DNA of 64,000 nucleotides from Hondaea fermentalgiana (lineage: Eukaryota > Sar > Bigyra > Thraustochytrida > Thraustochytriidae). The notes below the pieces were generated by a model. That model searched no databases and was not told where the DNA came from. It worked only from the letters and a program-made list of their open reading frames with translations. Below, piece by piece: positions 48,101 through 56,011 of the stretch (position 1 is its first letter; every line of letters starts with the position of its first letter). The stretch covers positions 835,612 to 899,611 of the forward strand of contig NPFB01000012.1 in assembly GCA_014084085.1 (NCBI GenBank), given 5' to 3'. A program made the position numbers and the translations under genes.

Positions 48101-49048
48101 GAGCAGCGCGAACCCTACGCTCGTCCTATTGCACCGATGAATCGTGTTATTCCTGTTGCAACGGCGCCGCCCCGTGTGGAAGCACCACAATTTGGTACTG
48201 GAGGTGACGAGCAGAATGTGGTGTGTCCAGGGCACCAACTTCCGGCCGTGGAGCTGACGGTTCGCAAGGAGGGGCCGAATAAGGGACGCAAGTTTTTCAA
48301 GTGTGGACAACGTGGCGAGGAATGCGAATTCTTTCAGTGGTCCGACGACGCTGGAGCGCCCTCCGGTGGTGGTGGCGGTGGTGGCTTTGGTGGCGGCGGC
48401 GGCTTTGGTAGCGGTGGCGGTGGTGGTGGCCCGGCTGCCGGTGCAACATGTTACTCGTGTGGCCAGCCAGGTCATTTCTCAAGCAGTTGCCCTCAAAAGA
48501 GCACTAGCGGCGCAAATAACTTTCGTGGAGGACTTCAGATGGATAGCGGAACGAATAGTTTTGGCGGTGGCGGAGGTCCAAGTGCCAGCGCAACATGTTA
48601 TTCGTGTGGACAAGTGGGACACTTTTCGAGTAGCTGCCCACAAAGAGGATCGACGAGCAGTCATGCACAGAACAATTTTGGGCATGGCAACGGCGGTACC
48701 ATCGGCGGCGGCGGCGGCGGCGGCGGAGGAGGAGGAGGAGGATTAACTTGCTTTTCATGTGGGCAAGAGGGCCATTTCTCCAACAACTGTCCTCAAAAAG
48801 GTGGCAACGGCGGCGCTATGGGTAATAATTTTGGTGGTGGCGGTGGCGGTAGCAGCAACAGCAGATCGAGCAGGTCGACAGGAAGGGGCAAGCGTGGCCG
48901 CGGTAGCAGTAGTAGCGGCGGTGGGTCCAAAAAGTCGCGTCAAACGGGACCGAAGGGTTGGAAGCGCAGCAAAGCTCGCGTCTGCCCGGATTGCGGCCTC
49001 CCTCTTGAGCCGCGTAAGCGAATCTGCAGGAATTGTAATCCCAACTAA
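45182..49048 (+). CDS. TOP3A: DNA topoisomerase III alpha
   Basis: This is a 1288-residue type IA topoisomerase. The Toprim domain opens with VVLNVAEKPSIAK and contains the metal-binding DCDREGE (Asp123, Asp125, Glu127). The catalytic tyrosine lies in GLISYPRTETDSF (Tyr336). It breaks and rejoins single strands and, with RecQ helicases and RMI proteins, dissolves double Holliday junctions. After the core come a poly-Gly linker (about 635-680), several CxxC zinc ribbons, a GRF zinc finger (about 1012-1056, LTVRKEGPNKGRKFFKC), three CCHC knuckles (about 1090, 1138 and 1189) separated by Gly-rich loops, and a final CPDCG...CRNC pair. GRF and CCHC tails are known in TOP3A rather than TOP3B. The ATG at 45182 directly precedes the conserved core. 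Confidence 0.93.
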   Translation: MVVVLNVAEKPSIAKRVAEVLSQNGFRSRDGFSKYNRCFDFRCRFAIPPMFAQEQEFSMVVTSVSGHLMELDFADQFRSWNACNPSTLFEAPVIRKVSSQSEAIAKTLQREARAARVLIIWTDCDREGEAIGQEIAEACREKAPNIIVKRAQFSVANEANLWQALRTLRDLNQNEVDAVETRSEIDLRIGSAFTRFQTLDLRENMGLQQRLISFGPCQFPTLGFIVERAEEIRLFVAEDFWTIRMSYQASAEAACDFHWSRGQLYDHLTTLVLFEMCVEAQEARVERVNQRLTTKWRPVPLSTVEMQIRLSRSRGLASEATMHAAESLYQRGLISYPRTETDSFDASFDLQALVDVQRAHATWGGYAATLLDAGGFQMPRQGRNNDQAHPPIHPTACVPLEQLQGPEKAVYEFVVRHFLACCSRDARGSKSTVVVSMGAETFETSGLEVLERNYLDIYVYERWAQRSLPRFEEGQTFVPSVLEMHHGRTVPPELLSEPELIRLMDRHGIGTDATIQDHIKTVQDREYATKVGQGVKRFRPSPLGYALVQAYKRIGHEQEISGPSLRAQMEQQLKDICQGRATKPAVIQAMIERFRGVFQATLARVNLLHQAVEEYLQGYENFAANMDNPADPDNGDGGGGGGGDGGGGGGGGGGGGGGGGNGGGGGHGGGGNLLPTRVQRGNARKLEQIKKEYRLKKRGISSCGKCGNQSMDHYTRTVEGKPGPRGGKTTAILNAVICSSCTEAFELPRGAISTVEHECYLCKTQVLSAKPGEWSFNVCPRCYHCPPKSGDIEDMLIRRTMTCRDCREARCALSGGVEGDDVDVLPCRQCGGGGGGDSGGLRLVKFPGAIGEPASFSLRCKNKTCKQRLYFPRSVREASVPKKGSAKCRACNGCKVKLLFKSSALPPGWDNPLYLCVSPSCSDRSTDLDCIMDSFKSSGGPSAFSNKGPRRVQAAPPLQQANPQVSSFQGGGAEQREPYARPIAPMNRVIPVATAPPRVEAPQFGTGGDEQNVVCPGHQLPAVELTVRKEGPNKGRKFFKCGQRGEECEFFQWSDDAGAPSGGGGGGGFGGGGGFGSGGGGGGPAAGATCYSCGQPGHFSSSCPQKSTSGANNFRGGLQMDSGTNSFGGGGGPSASATCYSCGQVGHFSSSCPQRGSTSSHAQNNFGHGNGGTIGGGGGGGGGGGGGLTCFSCGQEGHFSNNCPQKGGNGGAMGNNFGGGGGGSSNSRSSRSTGRGKRGRGSSSSGGGSKKSRQTGPKGWKRSKARVCPDCGLPLEPRKRICRNCNPN

Positions 49049-49105
49049 TGATAGTGTTCGTCAATTTTTACCAGTCGTATACTCGGTCGTACTCTTTTTT
49101 AAAAG

Positions 49106-49597
49106 TTACTTCTTGTCGTCTTGGTTTCGTGTCATGAAGAGGTCGGAGATGAGAAATGAGGGCATGATGGTGCAGATTGCGAGCAGGCCATACATTTTCG
49201 GCGATGGATTCACCGCAACGCTCAATTCACGCGCAAAAAAGCCAATTTCCATCAGGTGGATGGCAAGCGTAAGTTTCTTGATTTGGCGGTCGGCCTTGGG
49301 TCCTACGCAGGACCACCTCGAGTACGCCAAAATGAGTGTAAAGAGCGTCCAAAGGCGGCGGTACGAGAGATCATGCGCAAGGTTCGGGGAGAGCATGGGC
49401 TGCAGCTCCGTGTTCTTGGTGTTGCCGCCCACCAGGCGTCTGTATGGTGTCGCCGTGCAAGTCTCCACCGTTGTTAGTTTTGAGGACCACCTCGATCGAC
49501 ATGTGTGAGTCAAGTTCGCTCCGAAAACTTACACGGCCTGCAAAACTTCGAACGCGGCGCCGAGGGTAAGCGCACGGTCAAAGTGCGCGCCAGGCAT
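49106..49597 (-). CDS. ERG28-like sterol-biosynthesis scaffold, two exons
   Basis: Exon 1 is 49597-49535 (21 codons from an ATG with A at -3) and exon 2 is 49462-49106. The 72-nt intron (49534-49463) has a GTGTAAGT donor, a CTAAC branch-like site and an AG acceptor, and joins in phase to give 139 residues, the usual ERG28 length. Features matching ERG28 include a short first helix, a TATP segment, then a span with LWTLFTLILAYSRW, and AIHLMEIGFFARELSV, comparable to the family's conserved region before SELLV. ERG28 is an ER membrane protein that tethers C-4 demethylation enzymes. Similarity is distant. It is head to head with the next gene, 120 bases away. Confidence 0.5.
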
Positions 49598-49717
49598 TGT
49601 GGCGTTGCTCGGGGCAGCGGCGCGGCGTCGTGGCAGCAGTAGCAGCAGCAGTCCTTTCCTGGGCCCGAGCAAGAGTCTTGGTCTATTTCGCAAAGAGAGA
49701 GAGAGAGAGAGCAGAAA
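49598..49717. promoter_or_regulatory. Compact bidirectional promoter region
   Basis: Only 120 bases separate the divergent start codons at 49597 and 49718. It contains a GCAGCAG run and a short (GA)n tract just before the plus-strand start. Shared regulation is likely but inferred. Confidence 0.5.
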
Positions 49718-50248
49718 ATGGAGTTTGCGCATGATCTCGTCGCGCTCGTGCCGTCCAGAGCGCGCATCGTCACAAAGCACCTTGGCCAAAGCATCTTTCT
49801 GAGTCTCAGCTTTGGATTGACTTCCGGGTGGATCGGCGCGAACCTTTTCTCGGCCACGGTCGGGCCTCTGGGCCCGTATCTCTTGGGCTCTTGCGTTGGA
49901 TTCGGGCTGTCCACATACATCTTGTGGAACACGGAACGAGATGCGGCTGTTCAGTATGCACAGCTCTATCCTGAGGTACTACGGCACCGCTTGATGGCCT
50001 CCTTCGTGGGAATGAAGTTGCCCAAGGAGCTGGAGAATCTCGGGCAACCTGAATTCAATCCCAGGACTTTGAGCCTTGGTCCAATGACTTGGCTCATCTT
50101 GTCGGTGAATACGGCAGCATCAGAGATTGAGGAGATTGAAAAACGTGTTGCGCAAAATGCAATGAACCACTGTGCAAAGCGCGTCATTTCTAGTCATCAA
50201 GAAACGTCAATGCAACAGCAACACTTCACGCGAAGCACACGCAAATGA
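49718..50248 (+). CDS. Small membrane protein of unknown function
   Basis: This is 176 residues from an ATG with a strong AAA context. Two hydrophobic, Gly-rich spans (about 24-48 and 49-70) form a hairpin. They are followed by an amphipathic helical region with YPEVLRHRLMASFVG, a further weak hydrophobic stretch (PMTWLILSV) and a charged Gln/Arg-rich tail. No family was recognised. Its divergent arrangement with the ERG28-like gene might hint at an ER role, but that is speculation. Confidence 0.6.
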   Translation: MEFAHDLVALVPSRARIVTKHLGQSIFLSLSFGLTSGWIGANLFSATVGPLGPYLLGSCVGFGLSTYILWNTERDAAVQYAQLYPEVLRHRLMASFVGMKLPKELENLGQPEFNPRTLSLGPMTWLILSVNTAASEIEEIEKRVAQNAMNHCAKRVISSHQETSMQQQHFTRSTRK

Positions 50249-50473
50249 GCAGCTGCAACAGTAGCAGCAAAAGAGAAGTTTTTTTATGAAGAAATAGGTG
50301 AATCCAGTTGCTTAAATTATACAAAACACATGTAGAGATTAGCTTCGAGGCCCGCTCTTATTCTAGAAAAAATAAAGAACAAAAGAGGTTCTTCTTTCTC
50401 TGCCAACTGACCCGCTGACCGGCAGGTCGGTCAGTCAGTCAGTCGGTTGGCTTGCTCTTGCGCCGGCCACTTT
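50249..50473. other. Short spacer between convergent genes
   Basis: AT-rich sequence (AAATTATACAAAACACATG region) with a repeated GGTCAGTCAGTCAGTC tract near 50427-50450. It probably consists of 3' UTRs. Confidence 0.4.
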
Positions 50474-51211
50474 CTAGAGACTGAGCCCGGCGACAAGGCG
50501 CTGGAACTGAGCGTCAAGGTTTGACAGGGTTTGGCGCGCTTGAGCAACCTGCTGTGTCGCTGCTCGAGCGTCTGTAGAAAGATCATGATACGGTCGGTGC
50601 AAGTCGCGGAGTTCTTTCTGACGTTGCAGCGCCCGATCAAGGCGTGCTCGCTTTTCAAGAATGGCCTGGTGACTGATACGCTCCAAGTCCACGTTTTGCA
50701 GGGCAGCAAGAGCCTCTCTTCTCTGCTGCGCGTACTCTGAGCGTTTAACGCGAAAGCTCTCGACCTCTTGATTCAGAGTCGCCACGTTTTCATTCCGCGC
50801 AGCCGTTTCGGCCTCGAGGTCCGCGAGCTGCGTTTGAAGCTGCCTTCGCCAGACGCCAACGCGCGCCACCTTTTCCTGAATGTCGGTATGCTTTGCGCGC
50901 GCCGCGTCAAGCTGCGCTCGCGCATCTTGGTCACGCGTGGACGCCGCTGCCCACGCACTCGCGATGGCCGCGTCGCTCCCGGCATCGGTTGCCGCGAGGC
51001 CTAGTTTTGCGAGGCAACTCGCAAGTCTGACCGCGACATCGTCCTGAGTCTCTTCTTTGCCCTCGCGTTCATCTCCAGTAGAGTTAAGCTCTTGCGGCCC
51101 TCCGTGCGCTCCATTCCCAGGCCACGCATCGAGCTCCTCCTGCTGCTGTTGCTGCTGCTCCTGCTGCTGTTGCTGCTGCTCCTGCTGCAGCTGCTTCTCG
51201 CCGCGGCCCAT
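50474..51211 (-). CDS. HAUS1/augmin-subunit-like coiled-coil protein
   Basis: This is 245 residues starting at a clean ATG. The first 30 residues are a poly-Gln/Glu run encoded by CTG/CTC repeats. From about residue 85 to the end it is almost all coiled coil with Gln, Arg and Leu heptads. The segment PYHDLSTDARAATQQVAQARQ near the C-terminus resembles the conserved YxDLPPD...A motif near the end of HAUS1/AUG1. HAUS1 is a subunit of the augmin complex, which recruits gamma-tubulin to existing microtubules. Coiled coils give false matches easily, so the name is tentative; an unrelated coiled-coil protein is the main alternative. Confidence 0.45.
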   Translation of the reverse strand: MGRGEKQLQQEQQQQQQEQQQQQQEELDAWPGNGAHGGPQELNSTGDEREGKEETQDDVAVRLASCLAKLGLAATDAGSDAAIASAWAAASTRDQDARAQLDAARAKHTDIQEKVARVGVWRRQLQTQLADLEAETAARNENVATLNQEVESFRVKRSEYAQQRREALAALQNVDLERISHQAILEKRARLDRALQRQKELRDLHRPYHDLSTDARAATQQVAQARQTLSNLDAQFQRLVAGLSL

Positions 51212-52489
51212 CGTGCTCGCTTCGCATCCGTTTCTGCCTGCCTGGTCTTGTCTCGCTTTTCATTTTTGCGTTTTGCACTAGAACTACTAGAACAGCTGTC
51301 ACAATTAATTTTAAAAATAGGCCCATACGCTTTTTGGGGGGGAGGGGGGGGGGAGGCCAACACGGTGCTGAGATTCTCCACCACTGCCACGAGCAGCGGC
51401 AGCGGGACGTGACACCTGCCAGCTGCATTGCAGATGGATGGTGGGTTAAATTTGATCTTCGTCGCTGCACTGACAGCCTACTGCGATGATCCCACCTTGA
51501 GCCTTTACTCTCGCTGGCAAATTACTTGATGTCGAGTTTGTGGAGCCGGCCCACCATGACAGCAAGCCGGCCGCCGTGGAGAGTCAGCCTTTGGCGGTGG
51601 TCGGATGGGTTGGCTGGCCCCCAAGGGAGTGTCTTTTCGTTCCCTTCTCACCACCGACAGTGAGTCAGGCTCTCATGTCGTGACATGAACACCCTTCGAC
51701 CGCAGCGGTGGCGGCGGCGGTGGTGGCGGCAGCTGGAATTTGTTACGAGCACGCAAGCTCGCGTTCACCCTCCCCCGTCCCCACTCTCGACCTCGCCTCG
51801 CCTGCTCTGCTCTGCTCTGCTCTGCTCTGCTCTCCCGCGCTGGGCTCCTCCGCGTCGGCGCGTGGTCGCCCTCCCTCCCTCCCTCCCACGAGCACGCCGG
51901 GCGCGCGCGAGGGCGGGCGAGTCCCACTCGGCTCCCGCGCCGCGGCCGCGCTCTACCGGTCAAAAGCAGAACCTCTGGAACCGGCACGGAGGCGCGAAGG
52001 CGAACGCGGAGGCCCCGGAGCTCGGCGCGCAGACCGAAAGCGCGCGCAGACGGCAGGCAGTCCGCGTCGCTCGCGAGGCTGGCGGCGCTCGCGCGGCGCG
52101 CGGCCGGCGGCAGCGAGGGAAAGGCCGCCGCGAGGNNNNNNNNNNNNNNNNNNNNNNNNNNNNNNNNNNNNNNNNNNNNNNNNNNNNNNNNNNNNNNNNN
52201 NNNNNNNNNNNNNNNNNNNNNNNNNNNNNNNNNNNCCCGCCGGCGAGGCCCGTGGACGCCCGACGGGGCGCGGCGACGAAGAGCGCCTCGCCTCGCCTCG
52301 CCACGCGCGCGGGCGTGGATGCTGAGACCTGTGCGCGGACCGGCCACGCCGGACGGCGCCTCTGCGGCGGCGATCTCGTCTGGGACGGCGAAAGTGAAGA
52401 CCCCGAAGCGAGGACCCGGAGCGTCAGGCTCAGCAGCGGCTTCCGCGACATCGGATCTCATAACAGGCTGGCGAGCGATTTTGGCTAAA
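51212..52489. other. GC-rich spacer with repeats and assembly gap
   Basis: Contains CTGCT and CCCT runs near 51795-51890 and a 100-N gap at 52136-52235. The downstream frame is open through it, but the sequence looks like low-complexity, Arg/Ala-coding GC-rich spacer. It likely holds the promoter and 5' UTR of the fucosyltransferase-like gene. Confidence 0.4.
52136..52235. other. Assembly gap (100 N)
   Basis: Exactly 100 undetermined bases in GC-rich sequence upstream of the fucosyltransferase-like gene. The real length is unknown. Confidence 0.99.
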
Positions 52490-54160
52490 ATGAGTCGCAA
52501 AGGTCTGCTCCTCGGCATCTGCGCCTTTTGCCTGACAATGACGTGGCGTGCGTGGCTTTTGGGTGGCGCGCTCTCAGACGCACTCAACAAGGACAACGAG
52601 TTGCCAGGCCTCGAGAGCGCTTATGATCCTGCCAACACAGGAGGCCTGAGGAGCAGCAATCTTCGTTATCCTGTCGACGAGACCCATAAACTGACCATGG
52701 GACATCATAGAGATGATGATGGAGAAGATGACTTGAGAGAAGAGGACGACGATGAACCAGGATTCGAAGAAGAAAGGGATGAAGAAGACGGGGAAGATCT
52801 CGAAGCGGGGGCATCGCCGGACCTCACAGAGGACTTTCTCCTTCCCGCGCAACAGAAACTGTCTGTGCTAGTGACGAAAAATTCAATTGAGCGCCTGGGA
52901 GAGCGAGAGGCGCTCGCCAAGGCAAAGATGCAGAATCACAATGATTTCGTGACCATGTGGTCGTCCAAGAGTGAACCCGCCGCCAAACCAGTCAAGAATC
53001 TCGCCATAGAGCGTCATTTCACGCACGCATCCTGGTACAAACCAGGAGAAAAGTACTTTGTGTACCAGCCATCGGGCGGAATGAGCAACCAACGTATTAT
53101 TCTCGAGCAGGCTCTTTTGGTGGCCAAAGCGCTTGGGCGCACTCTTGTGGTTCCACCTGTTTGCCCGCACACGAGCATGTTTTGGAACTACAATAAAGTA
53201 ACCTGGGAGCGCACCGTGCAAGCTTTTCACGTCTTTGATGAAGTGCGCATGAATAAGGCCGTGCGAACCTTGGGGCTGCGGCACATTATCTTGCGGCGTT
53301 TCGTCGAATTTAACGAGAAGCGAGAATTTCCCAAGTGGCACCGCGTAGAGCTTCCGTACAAGAATTCTGAACGCGATGCACCGTACACGACCCAGGACCT
53401 GCAACGACTATACGGCGATGACCCGAGCGAGGTCCTGTTCTTTGCCAAGTACTCCATGTGGAAGCGTTTTAATTTCACGGACGATGAGGCTGAATACGCG
53501 CAGAGTCACGTACAGCTGGCTCCCGACTTTCGAATGGTGGCCCGCCTCGCCACAGAGGGCCTCTTTGGCACGCAACCTTTTAACTCTGTACATGTGCGTT
53601 TCCAAGACCGCGACTCGGCGTTGCTCACGGACAAGCTCGGCCCTGCTACCAGCTTTGTGAAGCGACTACTAAAGTACAACGCAACAGAGATCTCCCCGCG
53701 CCTCTACATTGCCACGCAGCCATCGCGCGCGGCCTCAACGTACTTTGAGCACTTTCGAAAGGCTGGCTTCGAATTGTATTTTAGTCGCGCTCTGGCCGAA
53801 GTTCCTGCCGTGGGGCGATTCCTCTCGCAATTCCCTCAAAATGACATTCAAATGAGTCTGCTGGGCATTTTGGAACAGCTCATCTGTGCCCGTTCGTCTC
53901 TCTATTTGGGGACTGGGTTCTCTACATTTTCCCGTTACATCCGCATTAAGCGGATCAACCCCGTCCTCTTTTACGACATGTCTTTGCTGCCGATGCGCTA
54001 TCAGGAAGACGTGGAGTTTCTTCAGAATTCGCAGACTGCGGACATCGCGCGTGCTTTGCAAAAAGTAAAGGTAAGGAACCTGGCCGCAGACCATGAGCTC
54101 GCTCTCTTGACGCGGGAAGTCAGTTGTTCCCGCGAGGTAGTCTCCCTCGTCCCCTGTTAG
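52490..54160 (+). CDS. O-fucosyltransferase-like type II Golgi/ER protein
   Basis: This is 556 residues from the ATG at 52490 (A at -3), which places a signal anchor (KGLLLGICAFCLTMTWRAWLLGG) right after MSR. A longer version from the ATG at 52319 is possible. An acidic stem (about 65-115) leads to a catalytic domain with YQPSGGMSNQRIILEQALLVA and then GRTLVVPP, the start pattern of the O-FucT family (PF10250). It continues through FNSVHVRFQD and ICARSSLYLGTGFSTFSRYIR, which match the family's later nucleotide-sugar regions. Such enzymes transfer fucose from GDP-fucose to proteins or glycans in the secretory pathway. The acceptor cannot be told. Confidence in the fold is good; specificity is unknown. 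Confidence 0.75.
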   Translation: MSRKGLLLGICAFCLTMTWRAWLLGGALSDALNKDNELPGLESAYDPANTGGLRSSNLRYPVDETHKLTMGHHRDDDGEDDLREEDDDEPGFEEERDEEDGEDLEAGASPDLTEDFLLPAQQKLSVLVTKNSIERLGEREALAKAKMQNHNDFVTMWSSKSEPAAKPVKNLAIERHFTHASWYKPGEKYFVYQPSGGMSNQRIILEQALLVAKALGRTLVVPPVCPHTSMFWNYNKVTWERTVQAFHVFDEVRMNKAVRTLGLRHIILRRFVEFNEKREFPKWHRVELPYKNSERDAPYTTQDLQRLYGDDPSEVLFFAKYSMWKRFNFTDDEAEYAQSHVQLAPDFRMVARLATEGLFGTQPFNSVHVRFQDRDSALLTDKLGPATSFVKRLLKYNATEISPRLYIATQPSRAASTYFEHFRKAGFELYFSRALAEVPAVGRFLSQFPQNDIQMSLLGILEQLICARSSLYLGTGFSTFSRYIRIKRINPVLFYDMSLLPMRYQEDVEFLQNSQTADIARALQKVKVRNLAADHELALLTREVSCSREVVSLVPC

Positions 54161-54712
54161 TTTGAGGTGTCGCCTGTTCGTTCATCGGACAGTCGCGCTG
54201 CATTTATTGTGTTTTTCTGCTCCAGAGGGCCTGCTTGGCGCGGGTCCTGGTGTGCGCGCCATGACATGGATATGACACGAAATTGTATGGCCTCCCCTCG
54301 AAAAGAAGCTTGATAGATCCTTTATGATTTGATTCGTGTGTATTCATTCACCAGGGTCTGGTGTCCCTTCTTGAGCAAAGATATTCTGGACCAAACAACG
54401 CGCAAGAGAAAAACGGATCCAAAGAGGACAATAAGCCTCGAGAACCTTGCCGAATCGCTGACGTCTCACCTTTCGTTACTCTTTGTCAGCCAAGCATTCG
54501 ATCGTCTCTGCTTTTGCGGGCGCAACATCACTTTCTGGTCACCACCAGGAGCATAAAATCACCTAAATCAAGCAATCACCAAAACCGAGCTTAATTTATT
54601 CTTTTCGAAGCTTTTTTGGACTGCTGCGATACGAGATACGACACGATACGATACGATACGATACGATACGATACGATACGATACGATACGATACGTACGT
54701 GCTGGAGCCAAT
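54161..54712. other. Spacer between convergent genes, with GATAC repeat
   Basis: No gene recognised. A pentanucleotide (GATAC) array occupies 54627-54697, ending 15 bases from the stop codon of the acetyltransferase gene, so it probably lies in that gene's 3' UTR. Confidence 0.5.
54627..54697. repeat. (GATAC)n pentanucleotide repeat
   Basis: About a dozen tandem five-base units with two early variants. Any transcript of the acetyltransferase gene would carry it as (GTATC)n just after the stop codon. Confidence 0.9.
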
Positions 54713-56011
54713 TCAGTTGATGACTCCGTGCTTCTTGCCAATCTCAATGAAGGCGTCGGCAGCAAAGTTTACATCGTCCTCAGAATGCGCCGCGGAGATT
54801 TGCGTGCGGATGCGTGCCTCGCCGCGAGGCACAACGGGAAAGGAAAAGCCAATGACGTAGACACCCCGTTGCAGCATGTCGTCAGCCATCTCGGATGCGA
54901 GACGGGCATCGCCAAGCATGACGGGGACAATCGGGTGATCATAATCGCCGCTGAGACGAAAGCCCGCCTTGGTGAGGCGGTCGCGAAAAAGGTGCGTGTT
55001 CTTGCGGACCTTGGCCACGAAAGGATTGTCCGGCTGCGAGAGCATGTCAAAGACCTTGAGTGAGGCACCGACGACGGCCGGGGCCACAGCATTTGAGAAG
55101 AGGTAGGGGCGCGCCTTTTGACGCAAAATGTCTACGACAGGCTGAATCGCTGCGGTGTAGCCGCCAGTGGCGCCACCAAGCGCCTTGCCAAGCGTGGAGT
55201 TGATGATGGCGACAGGACCATGCACGTCGCAGTGCTCGATGGTGCCGCGGCCTGTCTCGCCAAAAAATCCCGTGGCGTGGCACTCATCGATGAAAACAAG
55301 AGCGTCATGCTTTTCCGCAAGATCGCAAATGTCTCGAAGCGGTGCCACATCGCCGTCCATGCTGAAAACACCATCCGTGACAATGAGACGCACGCGCGCA
55401 TCTTTGGCTGCAACAAGCTTTTCTTCGAGATCGACCATGTCCATGTGCTTGTAGCGATGGCGCTGCGCCTTGCAAAGCCGGACGCCATCAATGATGGACG
55501 CATGATTAAGGCTGTCACTGATGAGTGCGTCTTCGGGCCCAAGAATGGCCTCGAAGAGACCAGCATTGGCATCAAAGCACGAGGGAAAGAGAATGCAGTC
55601 ATCCATGTCGTGAAATTTGGCAATCTTGGTCTCGAGCTCCTTGTGAATATCTTGCGTGCCGCAGATGAAGCGAACGGAGCTCATACCGAACCCATGCGAG
55701 TCTAGCGCTTCGTGCGCTGCCTTGACGACTTCAGGATGGTCCGAGAGGCCCAGATAGTTGTTGGCGCAAAAGTTGAGCACCTTGTCCTCGCGCCCGCTTA
55801 CGCTTACCTTGCTGTCTTGCGGGCTGGTGATCACGCGCTCCGTCTTGTAGGTGCCGGCCTCGCGCATGCCGTCCATTTCCTCGTTGAGGCGCGCTTCGAG
55901 CGTCTGCAACGCGGCGCGCGACGACGACGCCATGGTGCGGCTTCCGCGGACGACCTGGGCGAGGAGCGAGGTGCGGCTGCCGAGCGAGATGCTTGCTGCC
56001 AGGGGCTGCAT
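54713..56011 (-). CDS. GCAT: Mitochondrial glycine C-acetyltransferase (2-amino-3-ketobutyrate CoA ligase)
   Basis: This is 432 residues from the ATG at 56011 (A at -3); the frame is open further upstream, but that part is Pro/Ser-rich and not family-like. The first 30 or so residues (Arg/Ser/Leu, no acids) form a mitochondrial presequence, and the rest matches KBL over its full length (bacterial enzyme about 398). It belongs to the alpha-oxoamine synthase family of PLP enzymes; the PLP lysine is Lys276 in [14 protein letters not shown]. Other hallmarks are [26 protein letters not shown] and [12 protein letters not shown]. It joins acetyl-CoA and glycine, or cleaves 2-amino-3-ketobutyrate in threonine breakdown. 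SVRFICGTQ distinguishes it from ALAS and SPT. Confidence 0.95.
   Translation of the reverse strand: MQPLAASISLGSRTSLLAQVVRGSRTMASSSRAALQTLEARLNEEMDGMREAGTYKTERVITSPQDSKVSVSGREDKVLNFCANNYLGLSDHPEVVKAAHEALDSHGFGMSSVRFICGTQDIHKELETKIAKFHDMDDCILFPSCFDANAGLFEAILGPEDALISDSLNHASIIDGVRLCKAQRHRYKHMDMVDLEEKLVAAKDARVRLIVTDGVFSMDGDVAPLRDICDLAEKHDALVFIDECHATGFFGETGRGTIEHCDVHGPVAIINSTLGKALGGATGGYTAAIQPVVDILRQKARPYLFSNAVAPAVVGASLKVFDMLSQPDNPFVAKVRKNTHLFRDRLTKAGFRLSGDYDHPIVPVMLGDARLASEMADDMLQRGVYVIGFSFPVVPRGEARIRTQISAAHSEDDVNFAADAFIEIGKKHGVIN

Noticed and set aside
51740..52489. Long N-terminal extension of the fucosyltransferase-like frame
   Set aside because: It passes through the gap and translates GC-rich spacer. 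The signal anchor directly after the ATG at 52490 (or 52319) gives a normal type II protein.
51673..52596. Minus-strand frame across the 52-kb gap
   Set aside because: It is antisense to the fucosyltransferase-like gene start, includes the 100 N and is low complexity.
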